Assembly (NCBI GenBank): GCA_964640665.1
Contig: CAZXHT010000011.1
Coordinates: forward strand, 1-64,000
From: DATKYQ01 sp964640665
GTDB lineage: Bacteria; Myxococcota; B64-G9
Length of the DNA stretch: 64,000 nt
Direction of reading: 5' to 3'
The notes under the pieces are model-generated. The model was not told where the DNA came from and ran no database searches. It saw nothing but the letters and a program-made list of their open reading frames with translations. This document shows positions 33,553 through 43,228 of the stretch, one piece after another. Every line of letters starts with the position of its first letter. Within the stretch, counting starts at the first letter, position 1. The position numbers and the translations under genes are program-made.

Positions 33553-34010
33553 GCAGCGTGCAAGTCGACAGGATTATCGATCGGCACGGCCGCGATCGTT
33601 CGTCGTTGATCGCCGTGCTGCAGGACGTCCAGGAGCACTACAACTGGATCAGCGAAGACAACCTCGGGCAGGTGGCGGGCGGGCTCGGATTACCGCTCAG
33701 CGAGGTTTACGGCGTGGCCAGCTTCTACCGGGCCTTGAGCCTGGTGCCGCGCGGCAAGACGATCATCAAGGTTTGCCAGGGCACAGCCTGCCACGTCAGG
33801 GGTGCCCAGTTGATCCAGGAGGAGCTCGAGCGCCAGCTCGATATCAAGGCTCCGGGAACGACCGCGGACTTCGAGTACACCATGGAGATCGTCAACTGCG
33901 TCGGCGCCTGCGCCATGGCGCCGGTGGTCCTGGTCGATGATAAGTACCACCCGGGGGTAAAACCGCATCTTGCCAAGAAGTTGCTCAAGACCAAGGGAGA
34001 GAAGGCATGA
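33549..34010 (+). CDS. NuoE/HndA-like [2Fe-2S] subunit
   Basis: ATG 33549 overlaps the polyferredoxin stop. The 153-residue protein matches the 24-kDa subunit of complex I and of bifurcating hydrogenases: a helical N-terminus (VYGVASFYRALSL) and the thioredoxin-like [2Fe-2S] site with Cys pairs in VCQGTACHVRG and NCVGACAMAP. It docks on the flavin subunit encoded next (four-base overlap). Confidence 0.9.
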   Translation: MSSVQVDRIIDRHGRDRSSLIAVLQDVQEHYNWISEDNLGQVAGGLGLPLSEVYGVASFYRALSLVPRGKTIIKVCQGTACHVRGAQLIQEELERQLDIKAPGTTADFEYTMEIVNCVGACAMAPVVLVDDKYHPGVKPHLAKKLLKTKGEKA

Positions 34011-35905
34011 GATTCTCTTCGGCAGCCGAGTTGAAGACCAGGAGAGATTTCCTCACCGAGGCCCGCAGTGGCGTGAAGCGGCGCGTGATTATCTGCGCCG
34101 GAACCGGATGCGTTGCCGGCGGTTCGCTCGACGTGCATGCAGAGTTGATCGAGCAGTCGCGCGAGGCGGGGCTGGACGTTGAGATTGCCCTGGAGGCCTG
34201 CGCCGGCGAGCATCATAAGGGCAACGGCGGGCCGGACTACATTTCAATCAGCGGTTGCCACGGCTTCTGCCAGATGGGTCCGCTGATGCACATCATGCCC
34301 GACGATATCCTCTACTGCGGGGTCAAGGTCAAGGACGTGCCGGCCATCGTGGAAGAGACGCTCAAAAAGAGCGAAGTGATCGAGCGCCTGCTGTACCGCG
34401 ATCCCGTTTCCAAGGAGCGCAAGAAGGGGCGCGATCAGATCGTCTTCTACAATCAGCAGAAACGAGTGGCGCTGGAGGCTTGCGGGGCGATCGACCCCGA
34501 GAGCATCGACGACTACCTGGCGCACGGCGGCTACGAGTCCCTGGCCAAGGCGCTCGGCGAGATGAAGCCGGAAGACGTGGTCGACGTGGTCGACAAGTCG
34601 GGCCTGCGCGGCCGGGGCGGCGGCGGTTTTCCGACCGGGCGCAAGTGGCGCTCTTGCCTGAGTGCGCCCGGCGACGTGCGTTACGTGATTTGCAACGGGG
34701 ACGAGGGTGATCCCGGAGCGTTCATGGATCGTTCGATCATGGAGGGCGATCCCTTCAAGGTCATCGAGGGCATGACGCTCGGAGGATATGCGCTGGGTTC
34801 ATCGCAGGGCTACGTCTACGTGCGCCACGAGTACCCACTGGCCGTCGAGAGAATGGAGAAGGCCATCGACGGGGCTCGCCTGGCGGGGCTGCTCGGGGAG
34901 AACATCCTGGGCAGCGACTTCTCTTTCGATATCAAAATCAACCGTGGTGGAGGGTCTTTCGTCTGCGGCGAATCGAGCGCGTTGATGCGTTCGGTAGAAG
35001 GCTATATAGGGGAGCCGCGCCCCAAGTACATCCACTCGACCGAGAAAGGGCTTTATGACAAGCCGACCGTCTTGAACAACGTCGAGAGCTGGGTGTGCGT
35101 AACGGACATCGTCAAGAAGGGCGCCGATTGGTTCGCCTCGATGGGTACCGAGAAGTCCAAGGGCACCAAGGCATTCGCTCTGGTGGGCAAGGTTAACAAC
35201 ACCGGCCTGATCGAGGTTCCGATGGGCATCAGCCTGCGGAAGATCGTCGAGGAGATCGGCGGCGGTATCATCGGCGGCAAGAAGTTCAAGGCTGTCCAGA
35301 CCGGCGGTCCGTCGGGGGGCTGCCTGCCGGCCGAGAAGTTCGATTTGCCGGTCGACTTCGACACCTTGACCGAGGCCGGATCGATGATGGGCTCGGGCGG
35401 CATGATCGTCATGGACGAGCGCAACTGCATGGTCGATGTCGCCAAGTACTTCATCGAGTTTTTATTGCAGGAGTCTTGCGGCAAATGCGTTCCCTGTCGC
35501 GAGGGGCTGCAGCAGATGCATGTCGTGCTCGATCGAATCACCAAGGGCGAGGGTCGCGAAGACGACATAGACAGGCTCGAGAGCCTGGCCCGGGTCATGA
35601 AAAAGGCCAGCCTGTGCGCCCTGGGCCAGGGCGCGGCCAACCCGGTGCTTTCGACTTTGCGTTACTTCCGCGAGGAATACGAGACCCACATCAGAGACAA
35701 ACGCTGTCCTGCGGGAGTCTGCAAGGCTCTGATCACCTACAGCGTCAACGACAACTGCAACGGCTGTACTCTGTGCATGAAAAACTGCCCGGAGGATGCC
35801 ATCACCGGCGAGAAGAAGAAGATGCACACGATCGACCCGGATAAATGCACTCGCTGCGGCGCGTGCGAGTCCGTCTGCAACCAGGACGCGATTTCAGTGG
35901 AGTGA
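34007..35905 (+). CDS. NuoF/HndC-like NAD(H)-binding flavoprotein
   Basis: A 632-residue multidomain protein with the order expected for HydB/HndC: N-terminal thioredoxin-like [2Fe-2S] domain (ICAGTGCVAGG, SGCHGFCQMG), NADH/FMN domain (GLRGRGGGGFPTGRKW, CNGDEGDPGAF), SLBB region, the 4Fe-4S site ESCGKCVPCREG, and a C-terminal two-cluster ferredoxin (CNGCTLCMKNC, CTRCGACESVC). It exchanges electrons between NAD(H) and iron-sulfur chains; in bifurcating enzymes this subunit hosts the key flavin. Whether it bifurcates here is unknown. Confidence 0.92.
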   Translation: MRFSSAAELKTRRDFLTEARSGVKRRVIICAGTGCVAGGSLDVHAELIEQSREAGLDVEIALEACAGEHHKGNGGPDYISISGCHGFCQMGPLMHIMPDDILYCGVKVKDVPAIVEETLKKSEVIERLLYRDPVSKERKKGRDQIVFYNQQKRVALEACGAIDPESIDDYLAHGGYESLAKALGEMKPEDVVDVVDKSGLRGRGGGGFPTGRKWRSCLSAPGDVRYVICNGDEGDPGAFMDRSIMEGDPFKVIEGMTLGGYALGSSQGYVYVRHEYPLAVERMEKAIDGARLAGLLGENILGSDFSFDIKINRGGGSFVCGESSALMRSVEGYIGEPRPKYIHSTEKGLYDKPTVLNNVESWVCVTDIVKKGADWFASMGTEKSKGTKAFALVGKVNNTGLIEVPMGISLRKIVEEIGGGIIGGKKFKAVQTGGPSGGCLPAEKFDLPVDFDTLTEAGSMMGSGGMIVMDERNCMVDVAKYFIEFLLQESCGKCVPCREGLQQMHVVLDRITKGEGREDDIDRLESLARVMKKASLCALGQGAANPVLSTLRYFREEYETHIRDKRCPAGVCKALITYSVNDNCNGCTLCMKNCPEDAITGEKKKMHTIDPDKCTRCGACESVCNQDAISVE

Positions 35906-35910
35906 GTGCG

Positions 35911-36678
35911 ATGCAACTTACCATCGACGGAAAGAAAGTGACGGCCAAGGAAGGCGAGACCCTGCTGCAGGTGGCCCGGCGCAACAAGGTGGATATTCCC
36001 ACCCTCTGTTTTCACGAGTCCCTCGAGCCGCGCGGCTCGTGTCGCATGTGCATGGTAGAGATCAGCAGACCGGAGAAGCGGCTCGACTGGAGCCGGCTGG
36101 TTGCCTCGTGTGTCTACCCGGTCGAAGACGGCCTGACGGTCAAGACCGACACCGAGGAGATCATCGAGATGCGCAAGACGCTGGCCGAGTTGTTGCTGGC
36201 CAGGACGCCAAAGAACGCCGAGATGATCTCCTTCGCCAAGCGCATGGGAGTAGAGCAAACGACCTTCGAGGTCAAAGACCCCGAAGAGCAGTGCATCCTT
36301 TGCGGCCAGTGTGTCAGGGTCTGCAGCGACGTCATCGGTGCCCATGCCATCGGTATGTACGATCGCGGCGCCACCAAGAAGGTCGGGCCGGCCTACGGAA
36401 AGGGCTCTGACGCTTGTATCGGTTGCGGCGCCTGCGCCCACGTTTGCCCGACCAAGTGCATCGAGGTGATAGATTCGGGCATGACCAGGAAGATCCCGCA
36501 CTGGGACGTCGAGTTCGAGCTGGTGCCCTGCCGCATTTGCGGCAAGCCTGTCTCGACTCGCCAGCACATCGATTTCGTGCGCCGGCGCATCGACGTCGGT
36601 CCCGAGGTGCTCGAGACGTGCTCCGAGTGCCTGGGCAAGTTCTACGGCGCCAAGGTGGCCGCCGAGGGACATATGTAG
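35911..36678 (+). CDS. HoxU/NuoG-N-like iron-sulfur subunit without an H-cluster
   Basis: ATG 35911 lies five bases after the NuoF-like stop; the longer upstream frame overlaps that gene and is unlikely. The 255-residue protein has an N-terminal plant-type [2Fe-2S] (CFHESLEPRGSCRMCMVE, later VASC) and two 4Fe-4S motifs (CILCGQCVRVC, CIGCGACAHVC). The His-Cys cluster usual between them in NuoG and HydA (HxxxCxxCxxxxxC) is not visible. A C-terminal pair, CRICGKPV and CSECLGKF, looks like an added zinc or iron site. No hydrogenase domain follows. It probably links the flavoprotein to the polyferredoxin or CODH. Confidence 0.85.
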   Translation: MQLTIDGKKVTAKEGETLLQVARRNKVDIPTLCFHESLEPRGSCRMCMVEISRPEKRLDWSRLVASCVYPVEDGLTVKTDTEEIIEMRKTLAELLLARTPKNAEMISFAKRMGVEQTTFEVKDPEEQCILCGQCVRVCSDVIGAHAIGMYDRGATKKVGPAYGKGSDACIGCGACAHVCPTKCIEVIDSGMTRKIPHWDVEFELVPCRICGKPVSTRQHIDFVRRRIDVGPEVLETCSECLGKFYGAKVAAEGHM

Positions 36679-36721
36679 ATAAGGGCGGCAACGCTTTCAG
36701 GAAGAGCCAAAGGAGATATAG

Positions 36722-38656
36722 ATGACGGAAATCAAGAGGAGCGCGGATCCGACGGTAAATGAGCTTATGGGCGAGTGCACAAACTGGGAGTGTGGCACCA
36801 GCTGGGACCGGCTCGAAAAACAATCGCCCCAGTGCGGTTTCGGCCAGGGTGGTATCTGTTGCCGCAACTGCTCGATGGGCCCCTGCCAGATAAACCCCTT
36901 CGGCGGTGAGCCGAAGTACGGCGTCTGCGGTGTGGACGCCGACACCATCGCCGCGCGCAACTTCCTGCGCATGGTGGCCGGCGGTGCGGCGGCGCACTCA
37001 GACCATGGGCGCGGTGTGGCCGAGACGTTCCTTTCCATGGCCAAGGGCGAGGCACCGGGCTACGAGATCAAGGACGAGCAGAAGTTATTGCAACTGGCCA
37101 TGGACTTCGGAATCGAGATCGGCGACCGGGCGACGCAAGACATCGCCATCGACATCGGCGAGAAAGCCTTCTCCATCTTCGGCGAGCAGCACGGTCCGGT
37201 TCCCTTCCTGAAGCGCGCCCCGCTCAAGCGCCAGGCCGTCTGGAAAGAGAACAACATGGAGCCGCGCGGGATAGACCGCGAGATAGTCGAGGCGATGCAC
37301 CGTACACACATCGGTGTCGACCAGGATCCGGTCAACCTGATGCAGCAGGCCAGTCGCTGCGCCCTGGGTGACGGCTGGGGCGGCTCGATGATGGCCACCG
37401 AGTTACAGGACGTCATGTTCGGCACCCCGCAGCCTGTAATGGGACGCTGTAACCTGGGCGTATTGAAAAAGGACGAGGTAAACCTGGTCATCCATGGGCA
37501 CGAGCCGACGCTGTCCGAGATGGTCATGGTGGTGGCCCAGGATCCCGAGATGATCAAGCTGGCCAAGGAGAAGGGCGCCAAGGGCATCAATCTGGGAGGT
37601 ATCTGCTGCTCGGCCAACGAACTTCTCATGCGCCACGGTATACCGCTGCTGGGCAACTTCCTGCAGCAGGAGATGGCTTTGGCGACGGGCGCGGTTGACT
37701 TGATGGCGGTCGACGTCCAGTGTATCATGTCCTCGCTGGGCAATGTGTCCACGAACTACCACACCAAGTTAATAACCACTAACTACCGGGCCAAGATCCC
37801 GGGCGTCGAGCACGTCCAGTTCGAGGAGGACGGTGCCATCGAGATCGCTCGCAAGATCGTTAAGATGGCCATCGACGCCTATCCTAATCGCGGTAGGGTT
37901 CATATTCCCGAAGAAGCCAGCGACCTGGTGGTCGGCTTCTCCCACGAGACGATCAACTACTTGCAGGGCGGCATGTTCCGGGCGTCTTACAAGCCGCTCA
38001 ACGACAACATCATCAACGGGCGCATCAAGGGTATCGCCGGCGTGGTCGGCTGCAACAACCCCAAGGTCACCCACGATGCGGACCACCTGGCCATGGTCAG
38101 GGAACTGATTGCCAACGACATCATCGTGTTGCAGACAGGCTGCTCGGCGGTGGCCACCGGCAAGGCCGGCCTGATGTTGCCCGAGGCTGCCAAGTATGCG
38201 GGCAAGGGGTTGGCCGAGGTGTGCGAGACGCTGGGCATTCCGCCCGTGTTGCACATGGGATCGTGTGTCGACAACTCGCGCATCCTGATGGCGGCCTCGG
38301 CCGTGGTCAAGGAAGGCGGTCTGGGAGACGATATCTCCGACCTGCCGGCGGCCGGGGCGGCGCCCGAGTGGATGAGTGAGAAGGCCATCTCGATAGGCCA
38401 TTATTTCGTGGCCTCGGGCGTCTACACCGTCTTCGGGACTGCTTTTCCAACGCTGGGAGCCCCGGGACTGACCGACCTGCTGTTCAACAAGTATGAAGGC
38501 ATAGTCGGCGGAATGTGGGATTACCACCCCGATGTGATGGTCCAGACGCGTAAGATGATCGACCACATCGAGAAGAAGCGCAGGGCCCTGGGGTTGGATA
38601 AGGGCAAGGAGCGCGTGCTGTTCGATATGGCCATGCGCCGCGAGTTGGACGGATGA
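36722..38656 (+). CDS. acsA: CO dehydrogenase catalytic subunit (AcsA/CooS)
   Basis: A 644-residue Ni-Fe CODH of normal size. The N-terminal B/D-cluster motif reads CGFGQGGICCRNCSMGPC, and C-cluster surroundings such as GGICCSANELLMRHG and TGCSAVATGKAG are conserved. It reduces CO2 to CO (or the reverse) at the C-cluster and passes CO through a tunnel to ACS, encoded next. GGAG precedes the ATG. It ends 43 bases before acsB. Confidence 0.96.
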   Translation: MTEIKRSADPTVNELMGECTNWECGTSWDRLEKQSPQCGFGQGGICCRNCSMGPCQINPFGGEPKYGVCGVDADTIAARNFLRMVAGGAAAHSDHGRGVAETFLSMAKGEAPGYEIKDEQKLLQLAMDFGIEIGDRATQDIAIDIGEKAFSIFGEQHGPVPFLKRAPLKRQAVWKENNMEPRGIDREIVEAMHRTHIGVDQDPVNLMQQASRCALGDGWGGSMMATELQDVMFGTPQPVMGRCNLGVLKKDEVNLVIHGHEPTLSEMVMVVAQDPEMIKLAKEKGAKGINLGGICCSANELLMRHGIPLLGNFLQQEMALATGAVDLMAVDVQCIMSSLGNVSTNYHTKLITTNYRAKIPGVEHVQFEEDGAIEIARKIVKMAIDAYPNRGRVHIPEEASDLVVGFSHETINYLQGGMFRASYKPLNDNIINGRIKGIAGVVGCNNPKVTHDADHLAMVRELIANDIIVLQTGCSAVATGKAGLMLPEAAKYAGKGLAEVCETLGIPPVLHMGSCVDNSRILMAASAVVKEGGLGDDISDLPAAGAAPEWMSEKAISIGHYFVASGVYTVFGTAFPTLGAPGLTDLLFNKYEGIVGGMWDYHPDVMVQTRKMIDHIEKKRRALGLDKGKERVLFDMAMRRELDG

Positions 38657-38699
38657 GCGGGCAAAAAGACGAACCACACAGGAAAGAAGGAGCGGCTAA

Positions 38700-40910
38700 A
38701 TGTCGAAAATAATCGCTTCAGCAGGTATCCGCGGCGCCAGGAAGATATTCGAGCGGACCGAGAAAAAGTACAAAGACGCCTTGAAAAAATTCGGGCCCGA
38801 CAAGGAAATCGCCTTTCCCAACACCGGCTACTTTCTGCCTGTGATCTACGGGATCCTGGGCATGCCGGTAAAGACCGTCGGTGACATGGGACCGGTGCTC
38901 GATCGCTGCCGGGCGCTCATTCCGCCGCCGGTCAAGGCCGAGCATCATCTGCCCTACCTGGCTCCGGCCCTCGACGCCGGGATGGCCACCTTTTTTGCCG
39001 AGGAAATCGAGGAGGCCATCGACCATTACCTGGTAAACCCCGATTTCTACCAGACGGGCGAGGATCCCACCGACGAAAGGCCCTGGCTGGGAGCGGCCGA
39101 CGACGTCATCCTGCGTAAGCGCGGGGTCGAGTTCGTCGACGGCACCGCCCCCGGCTTCGCCGCCATCCTGGGCGCGCCGCCTGACGTTGAGACGGCGGTC
39201 AAGATCGCCACCGAACTGCAGGAGAAGAACCTCTACGTCTTCATGCACGCGGACACCAATGGACGGCACATGGCCGACCAGCTCAAGGAGGCCGGGGTGC
39301 AGATCGGCTGGCCCACCCGCCTGGTGCCCTTCGGCGACAACGTTTCGTCAGTCTGCTTCGCGGCCGGCTTCGCAACCCGGGCGGCTCTGAGCTTCGGCGG
39401 CATCGAGCCGGGCGACTTCAGGAAGATATTGATCTACAACAAAGACCGTATCTTCGCCTTCGCGATGACCTTTGGTGAGGTTTCGGACGAGTGGTACGCC
39501 AACGGCCTGGGGGCGGTCAACTACGGTTTCCCGGTCATTGCCGACACGCCCATCCCCGAGGTGCTGCCCACCGGTATCTGCACCTACGAGCACGTGGTAG
39601 CCAACATTCCACACGACAAGATTGTCGCTAAGGCAGTCGAGGTGCGCGGCCTGAAGGTGACCGTCGCCGAGGTGCCGGTGCCGGTCTCGTACGGCCCGGC
39701 CTTCGAGGGCGAGCGCGTGCGCGGCGATAACATCTACGTCGAGGCGGGCGGGCCCAAGGCCGACACGGTGGTTGAGTGGACGACATCGAAGCCGATGGAA
39801 GAAGTCGAGGACGGCAAGATTGAGGTCATCGGACCGGAACTGGACGAGTTTGAACCCGGCACCCGGATGGGCATGGCCGTCGTGGTCGAGGTTGCCGGGC
39901 GCGGTATGCAGGACGATTTTGAGCCGATCCTGGAGCGCCAGATCCACCACCTGGTCAACTACGCCAAGGGCGTCATGCACATCGGCCAACGCGACATCGC
40001 CTGGTACCGCATAAGCAAGGAGGCCTTCGGGAAGGGCTTCAGGTTCAAGCACCTCGGTTCCATCCTGCATGCAAAGTACCACCAGGAATTCGGCAGCATC
40101 TGCGACAAGGTGCAGGTGAAGATCTACACCGAAATGGATAATGTCAAGAAGATACTCAAACAGGCCCACGCGGTTTACGCCGTGCGAGACGAGCGCGTCG
40201 AGGGCATGACCGACGAGGAAGAGAACACATTCTACTCTTGCACGCTGTGCCAGTCGTTTGCGCCCAATCATGTCTGCGTGGTCACGCCCGAGCGCAACGG
40301 CCTTTGCGGAGCCTACTCGTGGCTCGATTGCAAGGCCGCCTTCGAGATCACGCCCACCGGCCCCAATCAGCCGATCGAGAAGGGAGATACGATCGATGAA
40401 CTCAAGGGGCAGTGGACGGGAGTGAACGAATTCATCAAGAAGGCCTCGCGCGGCAACGTCGAGTACTACAACACATATTCGATCATGGACACCCCGATGA
40501 CGTCCTGTGGCTGCTTCGAGTGCATTGCGGCCCTTTCGCCTTCCTGCAACGGCATCATGACAGTCGACCGCGACTACGGAGGCATGACCCCCTGCGGCAT
40601 GAAGTTCACCACCCTGGCCGGCGCCGTCGGCGGCGGGGCGGTGACACCCGGTTTCGTCGGCCACTCCAAGACCTACATCTCAAGCAAGAAATTCATCCGC
40701 GCCGAGGGCGGTATCAAGCGTATCGTTTGGATGCCTAAGCGCCTCAAGGAAGAGATCCGCGCCAAGTTCGAAAAACGGGCGGCAGGCGAGGGCATTCCCG
40801 ACTTGCTCGATAGAATTGCCGACGAGTCGGTCGGAACGACCGAAGAGGAGATTCTCCCCTTCCTGACCGAGAAAGAACATCCTGCGCTGAGCATGGACCC
40901 CTTGATGTAG
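38700..40910 (+). CDS. acsB: Acetyl-CoA synthase catalytic subunit (AcsB)
   Basis: A 736-residue protein with the complete bacterial three-domain layout, including the N-terminal CODH-contact domain that archaeal CdhC lacks. All A-cluster ligands are visible: CTLCQSFAPNHVC (Cys514, 517, 526), GLCG (Cys536) and the distal-nickel CGC (Cys603, 605), each shifted by eight from the Moorella numbering. It joins CO, the methyl group from the corrinoid protein and CoA. AAGAAGGAG precedes the ATG. Confidence 0.97.
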   Translation: MSKIIASAGIRGARKIFERTEKKYKDALKKFGPDKEIAFPNTGYFLPVIYGILGMPVKTVGDMGPVLDRCRALIPPPVKAEHHLPYLAPALDAGMATFFAEEIEEAIDHYLVNPDFYQTGEDPTDERPWLGAADDVILRKRGVEFVDGTAPGFAAILGAPPDVETAVKIATELQEKNLYVFMHADTNGRHMADQLKEAGVQIGWPTRLVPFGDNVSSVCFAAGFATRAALSFGGIEPGDFRKILIYNKDRIFAFAMTFGEVSDEWYANGLGAVNYGFPVIADTPIPEVLPTGICTYEHVVANIPHDKIVAKAVEVRGLKVTVAEVPVPVSYGPAFEGERVRGDNIYVEAGGPKADTVVEWTTSKPMEEVEDGKIEVIGPELDEFEPGTRMGMAVVVEVAGRGMQDDFEPILERQIHHLVNYAKGVMHIGQRDIAWYRISKEAFGKGFRFKHLGSILHAKYHQEFGSICDKVQVKIYTEMDNVKKILKQAHAVYAVRDERVEGMTDEEENTFYSCTLCQSFAPNHVCVVTPERNGLCGAYSWLDCKAAFEITPTGPNQPIEKGDTIDELKGQWTGVNEFIKKASRGNVEYYNTYSIMDTPMTSCGCFECIAALSPSCNGIMTVDRDYGGMTPCGMKFTTLAGAVGGGAVTPGFVGHSKTYISSKKFIRAEGGIKRIVWMPKRLKEEIRAKFEKRAAGEGIPDLLDRIADESVGTTEEEILPFLTEKEHPALSMDPLM

Positions 40911-40930
40911 AGACCGAAAGGAGGAATACC

Positions 40931-42280
40931 ATGGCCCTCACGGGTATTCAGATTTTCCAGATGTTGCCAAAAACAAATTGCAAGGAGTGTGGCGTGCCCA
41001 CCTGCCTGGCCTTCGCCATGAACCTGGCGGCCGGGAAGGCCGAGTTGTCCGCCTGTCCTTACGTTTCCGAGGAGACCAAACAGAAGCTGGCAGCGAGTTC
41101 GGCCCCGCCGATCCGCACGGTGGAAATCGGCAGCGGCGACGGCGCCTTCAAGGTTGGCGGCGAGACGGTGCTCTTCAGGCACGAGAAGACATTTTTCAAC
41201 AAGACCGGGTTGGCGGTGCTTGTCTCGGATGACGAGTCCGACAAAGCAGTGGACGGCAAGCTGGGACGCTTCATGGAGATGTCTTACATCCGTGTTGGTC
41301 TCACACTACAGGGTGATGCCGTTGCGGTGCGCTCGGTATCGGGCGACAAAGACAAGTTCGCTGCTTTGACCAAGAAGGCCTGCGAAAAGACCAGCCGCGC
41401 CATCATCCTGATGAGTGAATCCCCAGAGGTGATGGCCGCCGGGGTGGATGCCTGCGGTGACCGGCGCCCGTTGCTCTATGCGGCTACTGTTGACAACGCC
41501 GACGGGATGGCCAAGCTGGCCAAGGAAAAGAAGCTTCCCCTGGTTGCCAAGGCGTCCGATCTGGATGCTCTCGCCGAGCTTACCAAGAAACTGAACGCTG
41601 CCGGCGTCGAAGATCTGGTAATCGACCCCGGCTCGCGCAAGATAAGACAGGTGTTGCACGACCAGGTTCGCATTCGCGAGGTGGCCATCCAGAAGAAGTT
41701 CAAGCCCCTCGGTTTTCCGACGATCGTGCTGCCGTTCGAGATGACCGACGACTTCATGATGGAGAACGTCTATGCCTCGATGGCGCTGGCAAAGTACGCC
41801 GGCATCATGGTGCTCTCCGACTTCACCGGGCAGAACATTTTCAACCTGCTACTGGAGCGACTGAATATCTATACCGATCCGCAGCGCCCGATGAAGACTG
41901 ACCAGGATATCTACGAGATCAACAACCCGGGTCCGGACAGCCCGGTGCTATGCACCTCGAATTTCTCGCTGACCTACTTCGTCGTCTCCGGCGAGATCGA
42001 AAACAGCCGCGTTCCGTCGTATTTAGCGGTGTTGGATACAGAGGGCCTTTCGGTATTGACCGCCTGGGCTGCCGGCAAGTTCGTCGGCGACGTGCTGGGC
42101 GAATTTGTCAACAAGAGCGGAATCAAGGACAAGCTCCAGAAGCGTAACCTGATCATCCCGGGTTACGCCGCGGTTATCCAGGGCGACCTCGAGGAAGAAG
42201 TCGGTTCCGACTGGACGGTAAACGTCGGTCCGCGCGAGGCGGCCAACATCCCGGCCTATCTGAAGGATAATTACTCGTAG
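40931..42280 (+). CDS. acsC: AcsC: large subunit of the corrinoid iron-sulfur protein
   Basis: A 449-residue protein with the N-terminal 4Fe-4S motif NCKECGVPTC (Cys17, 20, 25, then 42), a TIM barrel and a C-terminal cobamide-binding domain (VLTAWAAGKFVGDVLGEF). Partner of AcsD. AAAGGAGG upstream of the ATG; 20 bases after acsB. Confidence 0.95.
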   Translation: MALTGIQIFQMLPKTNCKECGVPTCLAFAMNLAAGKAELSACPYVSEETKQKLAASSAPPIRTVEIGSGDGAFKVGGETVLFRHEKTFFNKTGLAVLVSDDESDKAVDGKLGRFMEMSYIRVGLTLQGDAVAVRSVSGDKDKFAALTKKACEKTSRAIILMSESPEVMAAGVDACGDRRPLLYAATVDNADGMAKLAKEKKLPLVAKASDLDALAELTKKLNAAGVEDLVIDPGSRKIRQVLHDQVRIREVAIQKKFKPLGFPTIVLPFEMTDDFMMENVYASMALAKYAGIMVLSDFTGQNIFNLLLERLNIYTDPQRPMKTDQDIYEINNPGPDSPVLCTSNFSLTYFVVSGEIENSRVPSYLAVLDTEGLSVLTAWAAGKFVGDVLGEFVNKSGIKDKLQKRNLIIPGYAAVIQGDLEEEVGSDWTVNVGPREAANIPAYLKDNYS

Positions 42281-42326
42281 GAAACGCGGTTGCCTCGATC
42301 CGAGGAGTTTCGCCAGGGAGGTTAAT

Positions 42327-43217
42327 ATGTTCAGAGTAATTGCCGAAAACATTAACGTGATGTCGAAAAAAATCGGCGTGGCCATGAAGAACCTGGACAA
42401 GAAGCCCATCCAGAAGCTGGCCGAGGAGTTGGCGGCCAACGGGTCCGATTTGCTTGATATCAACCTGGGCCCGGCTCGCAAGGGCGGCGAAGAACTGATG
42501 GAATGGGTCGTCAAGACCGTCCAGGAGGTTGCCGACCTGCCTCTTTACCTGGATACCTCGAACGTCAAGGCAATCGAGGCCGGCCTGAAAGCCCACAAGT
42601 CATCGGCCGGCAAGCCGGTGATTAACTCCATCTCGGCCAGGCCCGAGCGCATGGAGGCCCTCTGGCCGCTGGCCAAAAAGTACAACTCGGGCGCGGTTGC
42701 GTTGGTGCTGGGAACCGAGGGCATCCCGCGCGACTCCAACGAACGCGCCGCCAACGCGGCCATGTTGATGGCCCAGGGCGACGAGTTCGGCATTCCCCAC
42801 GGAGACGTGTGGATCGATCCCATCGTGGTGCCGGTCTCCAGTCAGCAGCAGCAGGTGGGCTCGTGCGCCGAGTTCATCGGCATGCTGGGCGCGATGTCGC
42901 CCGACTACTCCAATACCTGCGGACTTTCAAATGTTTCGAACGGCTCTCCCGACAACCTACGCCCGATGCTCAACCAGTGTTACCTGTTGATGCTCAAGCA
43001 CGCCGGGTTGACGGGCGCCATTCTCGACGGGTTGGATACCGAGATCCTCAAGTTGGCCAAGGGTAGTCGGCCGGATATAGAGGAATTGATCGGCAAGATC
43101 ATGGACGGCAACGGACCGGACCTGGCCGGCCTCGACGAGGAAAAGCTCCAGTTCGCAAAGACGACCAAGATGATTCTGGGACAGACGCTCTACAGCGACT
43201 CCTGGCTCGATTTATAG
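42327..43217 (+). CDS. acsE: AcsE: methyltetrahydrofolate:corrinoid protein methyltransferase
   Basis: A 296-residue pterin-binding TIM barrel with signature phrases IAENINVMSKKIG, DLLDINLGPA and CGLSNVSNG. It moves the methyl group of methyl-tetrahydrofolate to the cobalt of AcsC. AGGGAGG precedes the ATG. Last gene of the core acs run; a strong hairpin follows. Confidence 0.95.
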   Translation: MFRVIAENINVMSKKIGVAMKNLDKKPIQKLAEELAANGSDLLDINLGPARKGGEELMEWVVKTVQEVADLPLYLDTSNVKAIEAGLKAHKSSAGKPVINSISARPERMEALWPLAKKYNSGAVALVLGTEGIPRDSNERAANAAMLMAQGDEFGIPHGDVWIDPIVVPVSSQQQQVGSCAEFIGMLGAMSPDYSNTCGLSNVSNGSPDNLRPMLNQCYLLMLKHAGLTGAILDGLDTEILKLAKGSRPDIEELIGKIMDGNGPDLAGLDEEKLQFAKTTKMILGQTLYSDSWLDL

Positions 43218-43228
43218 ACTCTTACTGC

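Noticed and set aside
33549..36678. Electron-bifurcating FeFe hydrogenase (HydABC)
   Set aside because: The third subunit is only 255 residues and has no H-cluster motifs; no other hydrogenase subunit is in the window.
39348..40664. Long antisense frame opposite acsB
   Set aside because: acsB is complete with all A-cluster ligands; the antisense frame shows only biased composition.
36722..43217. Archaeal-type CODH/ACS complex (cdh genes)
   Set aside because: AcsB carries the bacterial N-terminal domain and AcsE is a folate-dependent methyltransferase; there is no CdhB-like epsilon subunit.
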